A model generated the notes under the pieces. It ran no database searches. It saw nothing but the letters and a program-made list of their open reading frames with translations, and had not been told where the DNA came from. The position numbers were made by a program, and so were the translations under genes. A stretch of 64,000 nucleotides of DNA, taken from assembly GCA_903907905.1 (NCBI GenBank), contig CAIVPX010000019.1:38908-102907 (forward strand), written 5' to 3'. Every line of letters begins with the position of its first letter. The stretch's first letter is position 1. The stretch comes from an uncultured bacterium (GTDB taxonomy: Bacteria > Pseudomonadota > Gammaproteobacteria > Burkholderiales > Burkholderiaceae_E). This document shows, one piece after another, positions 42,219 through 50,977 of the stretch.

Positions 42219-43912
42219 TGAACCCACGCTATCGCTGCCCCGAGTTTCCGGTCGAGCTCCGAACCGTCACCGGGGCGCTGGCCCGAACGGTGGCAAGGGT
42301 GCCCGATCGCCCCTTCGTCGATGTGGACGGTCTTAGCCTCACCTACCGCCAGTTCGACCTCGAAGTGGGCCGCTACGCCGCCTTCCTGCGGGCGGCCGGC
42401 ATCGTACGCCGCGATCACGTGGCGCTCATGCTGCCCAACAGTCTTGAGTTCCTGCTGGTCTGGTTCGCCTGTGCACGCATCGGGGCGCTCTATGTGCCCA
42501 TCAACACCGATTACCGCGGCGACATCCTTCGGTATCAGCTCGACAAGGCCGACGCGAAGCTGATGGTCATCGATGAAGCCTACGCAGATCGTCTCGCCTT
42601 CGTCGCGGCCGAGCTGCCCAAGCTGCGCGCCGTGGTGGTGCGGCGCCGAAGCGACGCGGGCGCGGGCGCATCGGTGAGCAGTGCGCCGGCGGCACAGTCT
42701 CCGGCCGGCGCCGCAACCGGGATTGACCGGGCCACGCCGGACTGGCGCGCGACGCTCTCGGCCCGTTTCACCTTGCACGACAGCCACGACTACCGGACCA
42801 TGGCCCCCCTGCCCGACGATGGCACGATCGTTCAAACCGATCTGCACAGCGTCTGCTTCACCTCGGGCACGACCGGTCCCTCGAAGGGCGTGTTGTCCAC
42901 CAACTGTCATGTGGTCAGTTTTGCGATGGACTGGATCACGGCCAACGCTTTCACCGAACACGACAGCATCTACACTCCGCTGCCACTCTTTCATGCGATT
43001 GCCGCCTGGCTGGGGGTCATGCCCACCGTGTTGCTCGGCGCCCGCATCGCCATCGTCGAGCGTTTCTCCGCTGCCAACTACTGGGCCGACGTGCGACGCT
43101 TCAAGGCCAGTGTCGCGCACGGCATCTTCTCGGTGGTCCCCATCCTGCTCAAGCAAGCCGAGCAGCCCGATGACGCCGACAACCCAGCCCGCGCGTTCTA
43201 TATCGGCCAGCAGGATCCGGCCTTCGAAAGGCGCTTTGACTGCCGCATCGTCAACGCCTTCGGCGCCACCGAGACTGGCGCTGTCACCTTCCTGCCCTAC
43301 GGCGAAGACGCGCCCCCGGGCAGTTGTGGGCGCCCCAACACCGAGCGCTTCGATATTCGTCTGGTCGATGCCGAGGAGCGCGATGTGCCGGACGGGCAAG
43401 TGGGCGAAATTCTGGTGCGGGCTCGCCAGCCTCACACCATGATGGAGGGCTATTACAACGATCCGCAGGCCACGGCCCACGCCATGCGGGGAGGCTGGTT
43501 TCACACGGGCGACAACGGCCGGCGCGATGCCGCCGGCTGGTACTACTTCGTCGACCGCAAGAAAGACGCCATCCGAAGGCGTGGCGAAAACATTTCCTCC
43601 TTCGAACTCGAGTCGGTCGCCAGCCAGCATCCCGCCGTTCTGGAGAGCGCGGCCGTGGCGGTGCCCAGCGAACTGGGTGAGGACGACGTCAAGCTCTTCG
43701 TGGTCTTGCGGCCCGGGCAATCGGTCAGCCACGATGAGCTATGGGCCTTCTGCGAACAGCGCATGCCGGCCTTCTGGGTACCGCGCTACATCGAGTTCAT
43801 CGGCAGCATGCCGCGAACGCCCAACCAGAAAATCATGAAGTACGAACTGCGCAAGAACGAAGTGGGCGGCGATCTGCGCGAGCGCGCGCCGGCCACCCGG
43901 CGCCGCGGCTGA
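42215..43912 (+). CDS. ATP-dependent acyl-CoA ligase (CaiC-like, AMP-forming)
   Basis: A 565-residue ANL enzyme: VCFTSGTTGPSKGVLST, VNAFGATETGAVTFLP, GGWFHTGDNGRRDA, FVDRKKDAIRRRGENIS and PRTPNQKIMKYELR. It has an Ala/Gly/Ser-rich insert at about residues 145-175 (SDAGAGASVSSAPAAQS) absent from its paralogue at 35805. It is coupled to the LivF-like gene by an ATGA overlap and is followed by the racemase, which indicates that the imported acid is activated to a CoA ester before epimerisation. Confidence 0.94.
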   Translation: MMNPRYRCPEFPVELRTVTGALARTVARVPDRPFVDVDGLSLTYRQFDLEVGRYAAFLRAAGIVRRDHVALMLPNSLEFLLVWFACARIGALYVPINTDYRGDILRYQLDKADAKLMVIDEAYADRLAFVAAELPKLRAVVVRRRSDAGAGASVSSAPAAQSPAGAATGIDRATPDWRATLSARFTLHDSHDYRTMAPLPDDGTIVQTDLHSVCFTSGTTGPSKGVLSTNCHVVSFAMDWITANAFTEHDSIYTPLPLFHAIAAWLGVMPTVLLGARIAIVERFSAANYWADVRRFKASVAHGIFSVVPILLKQAEQPDDADNPARAFYIGQQDPAFERRFDCRIVNAFGATETGAVTFLPYGEDAPPGSCGRPNTERFDIRLVDAEERDVPDGQVGEILVRARQPHTMMEGYYNDPQATAHAMRGGWFHTGDNGRRDAAGWYYFVDRKKDAIRRRGENISSFELESVASQHPAVLESAAVAVPSELGEDDVKLFVVLRPGQSVSHDELWAFCEQRMPAFWVPRYIEFIGSMPRTPNQKIMKYELRKNEVGGDLRERAPATRRRG

Positions 43913-43943
43913 CACTCGCGCGCCGGGCGCCCTTCAGGGAGAC

Positions 43944-45059
43944 ATGAACATGGGACCGCTTGCCGGACTGAAGGTACTCGAGATCGCCGGCATCGGCCCT
44001 GCGCCCTTTTGCGCCATGATGCTGGCCGATATGGGCGCCGATGTGGTGCGGGTCGATCGACGGGCCGCGGCGGACCTGGGCATCAGCCTCGAAACCCGCT
44101 TCGATGTGCTGGGCCGCGGACGCCGCTCGATCGCGCTCGATCTCAAGCAGTCCGACGATCTGGCCACGGTGCGCGACCTGGTTTCGCGGGCAGATGTGTT
44201 GCTCGAGGGCTTTCGACCCGGCGTGATGGAGCGACTGGGGCTGGGCCCAGACGACTGCCTCGCCCTCAATTCACGACTGGTGTATGGCCGCATGACCGGC
44301 TGGGGGCAGGACGGCCCCCTCGCCAAGGCGGCGGGTCATGACATCAACTACATCGCGCTCAGCGGCGCGCTGGCCACCATCGGCCCTCGCGATGCCGCAC
44401 CCGTACCACCACTCAATCTGGTCGGTGACTTTGGCGGCGGCGGCATGCTGCTGGCCATGGGCGTGCTGGCCGCGGTCTTCGAAAGCTCACGCTCGGGCAA
44501 AGGCCAGGTGGTCGACGCTGCCATGGTCGATGGCGCAGCCCTCCTCATGGCCAGCACCTACGGCATGCGGGCAGCCGGGCTCTGGAACGATACGCGCGGC
44601 GACAACATTCTCGATGGCGGTGCGCCCTGGTATGGCGTATTCGAGACCGCCGACGGACGCTACGTCTCGGTGGCCCCGATCGAGGCGCGCTTCTACGATG
44701 AATTCCTGCGCCGTCTCGGGCTCGATACCGCCACCCTGCCTGCGCAGCACGACCGGGCCGGCTGGCCGCAACTGCGCCAGGTCTTCGCTGAGACCTTCCG
44801 TGCCAGGCCTCTGGCCCATTGGTGCGAGGCGCTCGAGGGCACCGATGTGTGCTTTGCGCCCGTACTCGACATGGGTGAGGCCCCCGGGCATCCGCACAAC
44901 GCGGGTCGCAGCGCCTTTGTCGACATCGCCGGCGTCAGGCAACCCGCTCCCGCGCCGCGTTTCAGCCGCACCCCCTCATCGGTGCGCAGCGCGCCGCCCG
45001 AAATCGGTCAGCACAGCGACGAGGTGCTCCGCGACTGGGGCGTGTCCACGCCGCGCTAA
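43944..45059 (+). CDS. Alpha-methylacyl-CoA racemase (CaiB/BaiF family)
   Basis: A 371-residue racemase. The three residues known from Mycobacterium tuberculosis MCR (H126, D156, E241) are found at H132 (GHDINYIALSG), D162 (LVGDFGGGG) and E247 (APIEARFYDEF), with exactly the same spacing. This marks it as a true 2-methylacyl-CoA racemase rather than a CoA-transferase. The ATG at 43944 follows GGGAG. It epimerises (2R)- to (2S)-methyl-branched acyl-CoA for beta-oxidation. Neighbours are acyl-CoA ligases on both sides, so a branched, isoprenoid or 2-arylpropionate-like acid is a reasonable substrate. Confidence 0.92.
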   Translation: MNMGPLAGLKVLEIAGIGPAPFCAMMLADMGADVVRVDRRAAADLGISLETRFDVLGRGRRSIALDLKQSDDLATVRDLVSRADVLLEGFRPGVMERLGLGPDDCLALNSRLVYGRMTGWGQDGPLAKAAGHDINYIALSGALATIGPRDAAPVPPLNLVGDFGGGGMLLAMGVLAAVFESSRSGKGQVVDAAMVDGAALLMASTYGMRAAGLWNDTRGDNILDGGAPWYGVFETADGRYVSVAPIEARFYDEFLRRLGLDTATLPAQHDRAGWPQLRQVFAETFRARPLAHWCEALEGTDVCFAPVLDMGEAPGHPHNAGRSAFVDIAGVRQPAPAPRFSRTPSSVRSAPPEIGQHSDEVLRDWGVSTPR

Positions 45060-45088
45060 TCCCGGACCCGATTTTCCAGGAACGCCTC

Positions 45089-46603
45089 ATGAGCACGATC
45101 GCCTACGACTGGATTGCCCACCACGCCCGCTTCGCCCCCGACAGCCCGGCGATGACCGATGTCTGGTCGGATCGCGCCTTCAGTTACGCGCAGATGAACG
45201 ACCGGGTCGCGCGACTGGCAACGGTACTGAGACAGCGATTCGGCGTCGAACGTGGCGACCGCGTCTCCATGATCGCCATGAACGCGACCGAGCACTTCGA
45301 GATGATGTTCGCCTGCCAGCGCATCGGGGCAATCTTCCTGCCGCTCAACTGGCGGCTGGCGCAGCCGGAACTCGACTTCATCGTGACCGACGCGCGGCCC
45401 CGCGCCCTGCTGTACGGCAGCGATTTTTCGGCCCAGGCGCTCGCGCTTCAATCGCTCATTCCAGCCTCGCAGCAATTGCGTTTCGACTACGGCGGCGCGA
45501 GCCCCTACGAGGATGCACTGGCTCAGGCGACGCCGCTTGCCGATCCGGTCGATGTTACCCTGGACGAAACTTGGCTGATTCTCTACACCTCGGGCACGAC
45601 AGGCCGGCCCAAGGGTGCGCTGATCACCTACGGCATGATTCTCTTCAGCTCGATCAACTCGATCCAGAAGCTCGAGATCACGGCCAGCTCGCGCGGCCTC
45701 ACGGTCATGCCGCTCTTTCATGCAGGCGGATTGTTTCTCTTTGCCACCTTCATCTTTCACATGGGTGGCAGCAATTTCGTCATGCGCAGCTTTGATGCCG
45801 CGCGCACCCTCACGCTCATGGCTGACCGTGCGCTGGCGGTCTCGCACCTCATCCTGGTACCCACGCAATTCATCATGATGAGCGAGTTGCCCGAATTCGC
45901 CGAGGCCGACATCACCCATGTGGGCTGGGTCACGGTGGGTGGTGCAGCCGCGCCCCTGGCATTGCTCGAAAAGTACCTGGCCAAGGGCATCGTCCTGCAG
46001 CAGGGCTGGGGCATGACCGAAACCGCCGCCATGGCCACGGTGCTGTCCAAACGCATGTCGCGTGACAAGCTCGGCTCCTGCGGGCTGCCCGTGCTGCATA
46101 CGCGCATGCGCATCGTCGATCCCTCGGGCGCCGACCTGCCCGCCGGTCAGACCGGAGAGTTGCTCATCAAGGGCCCCACCGTCACACCGGGCTACTGGAA
46201 TCGACCCGAGGAAAGCGCGAAGTCTTTCACCGACGGCTGGCTTCGCACCGGCGACGCCTGTCAGTTCGACGAGGAGGGCTATCTCTACGTGGTCGACCGG
46301 ATCAAGGACATGTACATCTCGGGCGGCGAAAATGTCTACCCGCTCGAGGTCGAGAACGTCCTGCACCGCATCCCCGGCGTGGTCGAGGCGGCGGTCATCG
46401 GCGTGACCGACCCCAAGTGGGGCGAAGTCGGCCGCGCCTTCATCGTCCTGCGCGAGCCGGGGTCGATCACCGAGTCCCAGGTCCTGAGCCACTGCGAGGC
46501 TAGCCTGGCCCGCTACAAGATTCCGAAGCAGGTTCGTTTCGTGAGCGAACTGCCGCACAACGCTACGGGCAAGCTGCTCAAACACGCCTTGCCTCGCGAC
46601 TGA
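45089..46603 (+). CDS. Acyl-CoA ligase (FACL/FadD-like, AMP-forming)
   Basis: A 504-residue ANL enzyme of a different branch from the two CaiC-like ligases: LILYTSGTTGRPKGAL, LQQGWGMTETAAMA, GWLRTGDACQFDEEGYLY, VDRIKDMYISGGENVYPLE and PHNATGKLLKHALPRD. All core motifs and the A10 Lys are present. It starts 29 bases after the racemase stop. A third ligase in one cluster suggests activation of a second acid, for example a later intermediate or a product of the flavin monooxygenase. Confidence 0.94.
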   Translation: MSTIAYDWIAHHARFAPDSPAMTDVWSDRAFSYAQMNDRVARLATVLRQRFGVERGDRVSMIAMNATEHFEMMFACQRIGAIFLPLNWRLAQPELDFIVTDARPRALLYGSDFSAQALALQSLIPASQQLRFDYGGASPYEDALAQATPLADPVDVTLDETWLILYTSGTTGRPKGALITYGMILFSSINSIQKLEITASSRGLTVMPLFHAGGLFLFATFIFHMGGSNFVMRSFDAARTLTLMADRALAVSHLILVPTQFIMMSELPEFAEADITHVGWVTVGGAAAPLALLEKYLAKGIVLQQGWGMTETAAMATVLSKRMSRDKLGSCGLPVLHTRMRIVDPSGADLPAGQTGELLIKGPTVTPGYWNRPEESAKSFTDGWLRTGDACQFDEEGYLYVVDRIKDMYISGGENVYPLEVENVLHRIPGVVEAAVIGVTDPKWGEVGRAFIVLREPGSITESQVLSHCEASLARYKIPKQVRFVSELPHNATGKLLKHALPRD

Positions 46604-46604
46604 C

Positions 46605-46618
46605 GGGCCCGAGGGCCC
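46605..46618 (+). other. Short intercistronic hairpin
   Basis: GGGCCC, GA, GGGCCC: two self-complementary hexamers directly after the ligase stop and before the flavin monooxygenase gene. No T-run; probably an RNA processing or stability element at most. Confidence 0.3.
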
Positions 46619-46646
46619 ACCTTCCGACACTCGAAGGAGATCCACC

Positions 46647-47726
46647 ATGCACGTCGGCACCACCATCATGTTTCAGAACCTGGGCACCGGGCACTCCGAT
46701 GCCGAGGTCTACCAGCACGAACTCGGCATGGCCGACCGCGCCGAGCCGCTTGGCTTCGATTCGGTCTGGTCGGCCGAGCATCATTTCAATGGCTACACGA
46801 TGTGTCCCAACGTGTCGCAGTTCCTCACCTACATGGCGGGCCGGACCAAGCGGGTCAAGCTGGGCTCGATGGTTCAGGTGCTGCCCTGGCACGATCCGGT
46901 CCGCGTGGCCGAGGAGATTTCCGTGCTCGATCACATGTCGGGTGGACGGGTCATTCTCGGGGTGGGGCGCGGCCTAGGGCGAATCGAATTCACCGGCTTT
47001 CGGGTCCCGATGGATGAGTCGCGCGAGCGCTTCGTGGCCTACTCCGAGGCGGTACTCGAGTCGCTCGAAACCGGTGTCCTCGAATCGAACCACCCGCTGT
47101 ATCAGCAGCCCGCCGTGCAGATCCGTCCCGCGCCGCTCAAGAGTTTTCGCGGACGCACCTATGCGGCGGCGGTATCGCCCGAGTCCTCACGCATCATGGC
47201 CAAGCTGGGCATCGGCCTGCTGATCATCGCGCAAAAGCCCTGGGACAAAACCCTGGCTGAGTTGCAGAACTACCGGCAGATCTACCGTGAGGTCAATGGT
47301 ACCGAGGCGCCCAAGCCCATCATCGCCTCATGGATCGCCTGCCATGACGATGCCCAGATGGCCGAGCATATGTACCAGAGCTATGTGCGCGCCTACAGCC
47401 GCTCGGCGCTGAACCACTACGAATTTCACAATGAAGGCCTGGCCGATATCAAGGGCTACGAGTACTACGGCGCGCTCGCCAAGAACATCAAGAAGCACGG
47501 GATCGACGCATTCGTCGACTTTCTCGCCAACCTGCAGATTCGCGGCACGCCCGATCAGGTTTACGGCAAACTCATGGAATATGCCGAGCTGGTCGATGCC
47601 GGGGGTATTCTCGGCGTCTTCAGTTACGGCGGCATGCCTTTCGACATGGCCCGGCAGAATCAGGCACTTTTTGCCGATAAAGTCATGCCCCGGCTTCAGG
47701 CACACAAGGTACTGGCCGAGGTCTGA
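46647..47726 (+). CDS. LLM-class flavin-dependent monooxygenase (luciferase-like)
   Basis: A 359-residue enzyme of the bacterial luciferase-like family, which uses reduced FMN (or F420) to oxygenate aldehydes, ketones or alkyl groups. Typical blocks are DRAEPLGFDSVWSAEHHF, LGSMVQVLPWHDPVRVAEEI, DHMSGGRVILGVGRG and DQVYGKLMEYAELVDAGGIL. The ATG follows GAAGGAGA. No dedicated flavin reductase is adjacent. It comes 34 bases before the unrecognised Cys/His-rich gene; the pair probably acts in one step or consecutive steps on the activated acid or a ketone derived from it. Confidence 0.93.
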   Translation: MHVGTTIMFQNLGTGHSDAEVYQHELGMADRAEPLGFDSVWSAEHHFNGYTMCPNVSQFLTYMAGRTKRVKLGSMVQVLPWHDPVRVAEEISVLDHMSGGRVILGVGRGLGRIEFTGFRVPMDESRERFVAYSEAVLESLETGVLESNHPLYQQPAVQIRPAPLKSFRGRTYAAAVSPESSRIMAKLGIGLLIIAQKPWDKTLAELQNYRQIYREVNGTEAPKPIIASWIACHDDAQMAEHMYQSYVRAYSRSALNHYEFHNEGLADIKGYEYYGALAKNIKKHGIDAFVDFLANLQIRGTPDQVYGKLMEYAELVDAGGILGVFSYGGMPFDMARQNQALFADKVMPRLQAHKVLAEV

Positions 47727-47760
47727 CACCGATCGGCTGCTTTGGAATCAGGAGACCCCC

Positions 47761-48519
47761 ATGCTCAGACTTGCAGAAATGGCCCGACTGGGTCGCCCGG
47801 TCAGACAAGACGATATCGACGACCTGGGCATCCCGACGCAGCAGCGCATCATCGAAGCCATCGATGCCGGGCGCTACGACGAAGCGAGGCAACTGGCGCA
47901 GTACACGATCGCCGAAGGCAAGAGCCTGCACGATCTGTTTTGCGACTGGGTCTGGGACATGCAGACCCAGGTGGCCAAGCGTCACGGCGAGGAGGCCCTG
48001 GGTGAGATGTTGCGCGGCAGCCAGGAAACCTGGATGCTCCGGCGCACCTGGAAGGGGTTTCTGCAGTTACCGGTCAAGCAGCGTGTCGAACTCACCGCCG
48101 AAATGATGCGCTCGCATCATGGCGGGCCCAAGCAGGATGGCTTCGTCGAATTTATCGAGGACGACCAGCGGATTTCGCTCCGGATGGACCCCTGCGGCAG
48201 TGGCGGGCGCATGCGGCGCGGCGACCCGGTCGATGGCACCCCCTCTCGACTGGGCGCGCCCTACAATTTCGGCACCACACAACAGCCGCACGACTGGAGC
48301 TGGGGGCTGACGGGCGTGCCCTATTACTGCACCCACTGCGCGATGAACGAGATTCTCCCGATGGAATGGGGCGGTCACCCGCTCTGGGTGACCGAATTCA
48401 ACCCGGACGCCAGCCAGCCCTGTCACTGGCACTTTTACAAAAAGGCCGAGGACATCCCCGAGCAATACTACGCGCGGGTCGGCCGTACCAAACCTGCCCC
48501 GGGTGAGGGCAAGTACTGA
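47761..48519 (+). CDS. Unrecognised Cys/His-rich protein, putative metal-binding enzyme
   Basis: A 252-residue cytoplasmic protein without signal peptide or membrane segment. I do not recognise a named family. The N-half (1-120) is predicted helical (IIEAIDAGRYDEARQLAQ). The C-half has three potential metal motifs: DPCGSGGRM (C145), YYCTHCAMNE (C190, H192, C193) and PCHWHFYKK (C221, H222, H224), enough for a zinc or iron site. Many Trp and Tyr lie around them (HDWSWGLTGVPYYC, HPLWVTEF). The ATG follows CAGGAGACC. It is the last gene of the plus-strand Liv/acyl-CoA cluster, directly after the luciferase-like monooxygenase, so it is probably an enzyme or metal-dependent partner in the same pathway. 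Confidence 0.88.
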   Translation: MLRLAEMARLGRPVRQDDIDDLGIPTQQRIIEAIDAGRYDEARQLAQYTIAEGKSLHDLFCDWVWDMQTQVAKRHGEEALGEMLRGSQETWMLRRTWKGFLQLPVKQRVELTAEMMRSHHGGPKQDGFVEFIEDDQRISLRMDPCGSGGRMRRGDPVDGTPSRLGAPYNFGTTQQPHDWSWGLTGVPYYCTHCAMNEILPMEWGGHPLWVTEFNPDASQPCHWHFYKKAEDIPEQYYARVGRTKPAPGEGKY

Positions 48520-48603
48520 TCGGCGGCCAGTTCGCGCATCCATTCCAGCACCGCCCCTCGGCCTGCGGGCCCGCCGGATCGGCCCGCCCCAGCAGCGGCA
48601 AGC

Positions 48604-49368
48604 TCAATCCAGCGCGGCGGGCCGCACCGAGACCTGCCGATCGGTCTGCAGCCAGAGGTCCACCGCCAGCGGCGAGCGCGCCTCCTCCAGCAGGTGCCCG
48701 ACCAGTCCGATCGCCCGTGCGATCACCGCAATGCCACGGCACGCCGCAGCCGGCAGATCGAGTTCGCAGCAGAGCGCGCCGATGGCTCCGGTGGCGTTAA
48801 GAGTGATCGGACGGCCCTTGTCACGCTCGACGGCTCGGTGAATCGCCCGCATCATCTCGACATAGCGGCCACTGAAACCCGACTCGCTCGCGATCTCGAA
48901 TAGCCTGACAGTGCGGGGATCCACTGGCCGGTGAATGGGATGGCCGATCCCCGGGATCTGTCGCTGATGGCGCCGCGCCTCGGCCACGATGGCGGCTGCG
49001 CGCTCGTCCAGCGAACGGGGGTCGTCAGAATCGGACAGCGCCTCACGCAGCAGTGCCGCTGCGCTCTCCGATGAGCCCACGAACACCGAGCCCAGACCGC
49101 ACAAGCCCGCCGCCACCGCGGCCTGCATCGACTCGGGCGCGCCGGCATAGGTCATGCGGGCTGCGATCGCCGAGGGGGTCATGCCGTGCTCGATCAACGT
49201 CAGCGCCAGGGCATTGAATACCCGCGCCTCACCCGATTGCGGCATGCGTCCGGTCAGGTGCATGAAGCTCATGGTGCCGAGGTCAACATGACCCATCAGC
49301 TCCGCGCAGAGATCCTTGCCGCGCACGAACACGCGGTCGGTCGTGCTGTAACCGAGTTCACTTCGCAT
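48604..49368 (-). CDS. Short citrate synthase-like protein (citryl-CoA lyase-like)
   Basis: A 254-residue protein covering the catalytic part of the citrate synthase fold; full-length enzymes have about 400 residues. It keeps the His region LIEHGMTPS (H61), GIGHPIHRPVDPR (H143, H146) and IARAIGLVGHLLEE (R218). The catalytic Asp that abstracts the acetyl-CoA proton lies in N-V-D in citrate synthases; here the segment is NATGAIGAL, with Thr193 in that place. It may be a lyase working in the cleaving direction or on another acyl-CoA, or may be inactive. The ATG at 49368 has GGAGGAC upstream. It is the last gene of the TctCBA operon, 26 bases after the HAD phosphatase gene. Confidence 0.85.
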   Translation of the reverse strand: MRSELGYSTTDRVFVRGKDLCAELMGHVDLGTMSFMHLTGRMPQSGEARVFNALALTLIEHGMTPSAIAARMTYAGAPESMQAAVAAGLCGLGSVFVGSSESAAALLREALSDSDDPRSLDERAAAIVAEARRHQRQIPGIGHPIHRPVDPRTVRLFEIASESGFSGRYVEMMRAIHRAVERDKGRPITLNATGAIGALCCELDLPAAACRGIAVIARAIGLVGHLLEEARSPLAVDLWLQTDRQVSVRPAALD

Positions 49369-49394
49369 GACGATCGTCCTCCAGGTGAGCGTGT

Positions 49395-50102
49395 TCAGCG
49401 CAAGGCTGCGAGCGCCGCCTCGAGCGCATGGAGATCCTCGAAGGGCGAGGCACTGCCGCAGGTATCGGCAGAATGCCGATGGGCAAAGTCGGGTCGGCGC
49501 AGCCAGGCGCTGTGCAGACCCGCCTGACGCGCGGCGATCACGTCGAGGTGCGGATCGTCGCCGATGTGCAAGGTATGCTCGGCGGGCACCCCAGCCAGCC
49601 GGCATGCCTCGTGAAACATTCGCGGATCGGGCTTGGCGCAACCGATTTCGTGAGCGCTGATGGCACCGATGAAATAGTCGGCCAGCCCCACCCGATTGAT
49701 GTCGGCGTTGCCGTTGCTGACCGCAACCAGCCGGTAGCGGGCCGACCATTGCGCCAGCACCGGCCGCACGTCGTCAAAGAGCGTCACCTGCTGGCGCGCC
49801 GCCAGAAACACCGCAAAGGCCTCATCGGCCATCGCGGGGTCATCGCCGGCCTCGCTCAGTGCACGGCGCAACAACTCGTGGCGCACAAAGCCGAAATCGT
49901 GTGCCCGATCGGGGTGATCGCTCAGTACGACCTTGCGGAGGGTCGCCCGGCGATCCACGTCGAGCCGCGCCGCCGTCGCGGGCGCTTGCTTACTGAGCCA
50001 GCGGGACAGCGCCTGCTCAGCCGCGACCAACGTGGGCGCGACAGGCCAGAGGGTGTCGTCAAGATCGAGCGTGATCGCCCGGGGCTCGCTGCGCCAATCC
50101 AC
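49395..50102 (-). CDS. HAD-superfamily hydrolase (YigB/GS1-like)
   Basis: A 235-residue phosphatase-like protein. Motif I is ITLDLDDTLWP (D13, D15), motif II AVSNGNADIN, motif III GCAKPDPRMF and motif IV HIGDDPHLDV. All catalytic residues are there. Relatives dephosphorylate sugar phosphates or FMN, or dehalogenate 2-haloacids. It starts 3 bases after the methyltransferase-like stop. Confidence 0.93.
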   Translation of the reverse strand: MDWRSEPRAITLDLDDTLWPVAPTLVAAEQALSRWLSKQAPATAARLDVDRRATLRKVVLSDHPDRAHDFGFVRHELLRRALSEAGDDPAMADEAFAVFLAARQQVTLFDDVRPVLAQWSARYRLVAVSNGNADINRVGLADYFIGAISAHEIGCAKPDPRMFHEACRLAGVPAEHTLHIGDDPHLDVIAARQAGLHSAWLRRPDFAHRHSADTCGSASPFEDLHALEAALAALR

Positions 50103-50105
50103 GGA

Positions 50106-50954
50106 TCAGACCTTGATGTAGCGGTGCGTGAACCGATCCGACTCGCCCATCGCCAAGAAGCGCGCGCGATCGACTTCACCGCCTCGCAGAGTGGGCGGCA
50201 GGGACCACACGCCGTTCGGATGATTCTTGGTATCGAGCGGATTGGCGTTGATCTCGCTCCGGGCCGCCAGCCTGAAACCCGCCGCGAGGGCACGTTCGAT
50301 GAGAAAGTCCTCGGTCACATAGCCGCTCTCGATCATCTTCCCCAGCGATGCACCAGCCGGTGCGCGGTGCTCCTCAACCCCCAGGACTCCCCCAGGCTTG
50401 AGCACCCCGTGAAAGGCTCGCAGCGTCTCATCGAGGTGGCCGTCGGCGATCCAGTTGTGAACGTTGCGAAAGGTGAGTACCAGATCAGCGCCTCCGACGA
50501 TCCGGATATCCGGGAAGCTCGAGCCGACCGGCAGCACGCCGACCTTCACCCGACCGTAGATTGCCGGGGCCGCCGCCAGCTTGGCCTCGAAGGCGGCCCG
50601 CCCCTTGCGACGGTATTCCAGGGTGTCGTCGCGCGCGTAATGGGCGGCATGGAGCCCACCGCGCGCTTGCAGGTAGGGGGCGAGGATTTCGGTATACCAG
50701 CCGCCGCCGGGCGCGATCTCGATCACCTGATGCTGCGGCTCAATCCCGAAAAAACGCAGCGTTTCGAAGGGATGACGCCAGCGATCACGCGCACGGTTAG
50801 CTGCGCTGCGGTGCGCGCCGTCGACCGCGGCCTTGAGGGAATCAGGCGAGGCAGGCTGCGCCCACGAGGGACTGGCCGCCGCCGCCAGACCCAGCAGCAG
50901 GCTGCGACGCACGGAACGAAAACAGCCATGAAACGCCGGGGAAGATTCGATCAT
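50106..50954 (-). CDS. Exported methyltransferase-like protein (COG4798 type)
   Basis: A 282-residue class I SAM-methyltransferase fold protein with an N-terminal export signal: SVRRSLLLGLAAAASPSWAQ has a twin arginine, a hydrophobic stretch and an AxA-type site. Motif I is QVIEIAPGGGWYTEIL and the post-motif region reads GGADLVLTFRNVHNWIADG. The signal is unexpected, since SAM is not known in the periplasm; either the protein folds with its cofactor before Tat export or it is not a methyltransferase. The ATG at 50954 follows GAGGTACC. Its gene lies 23 bases after the MmgE/PrpD gene inside the operon. Confidence 0.87.
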   Translation of the reverse strand: MIESSPAFHGCFRSVRRSLLLGLAAAASPSWAQPASPDSLKAAVDGAHRSAANRARDRWRHPFETLRFFGIEPQHQVIEIAPGGGWYTEILAPYLQARGGLHAAHYARDDTLEYRRKGRAAFEAKLAAAPAIYGRVKVGVLPVGSSFPDIRIVGGADLVLTFRNVHNWIADGHLDETLRAFHGVLKPGGVLGVEEHRAPAGASLGKMIESGYVTEDFLIERALAAGFRLAARSEINANPLDTKNHPNGVWSLPPTLRGGEVDRARFLAMGESDRFTHRYIKV

Positions 50955-50977
50955 GTTTGGTACCTCGGAAAAGACGC

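Noticed and set aside
42185..43732. 515-codon minus-strand open frame opposite the second acyl-CoA ligase
   Set aside because: Composition shadow of the real gene.
45056..46669. 537-codon minus-strand open frame opposite the third ligase
   Set aside because: Composition shadow; no domain seen.
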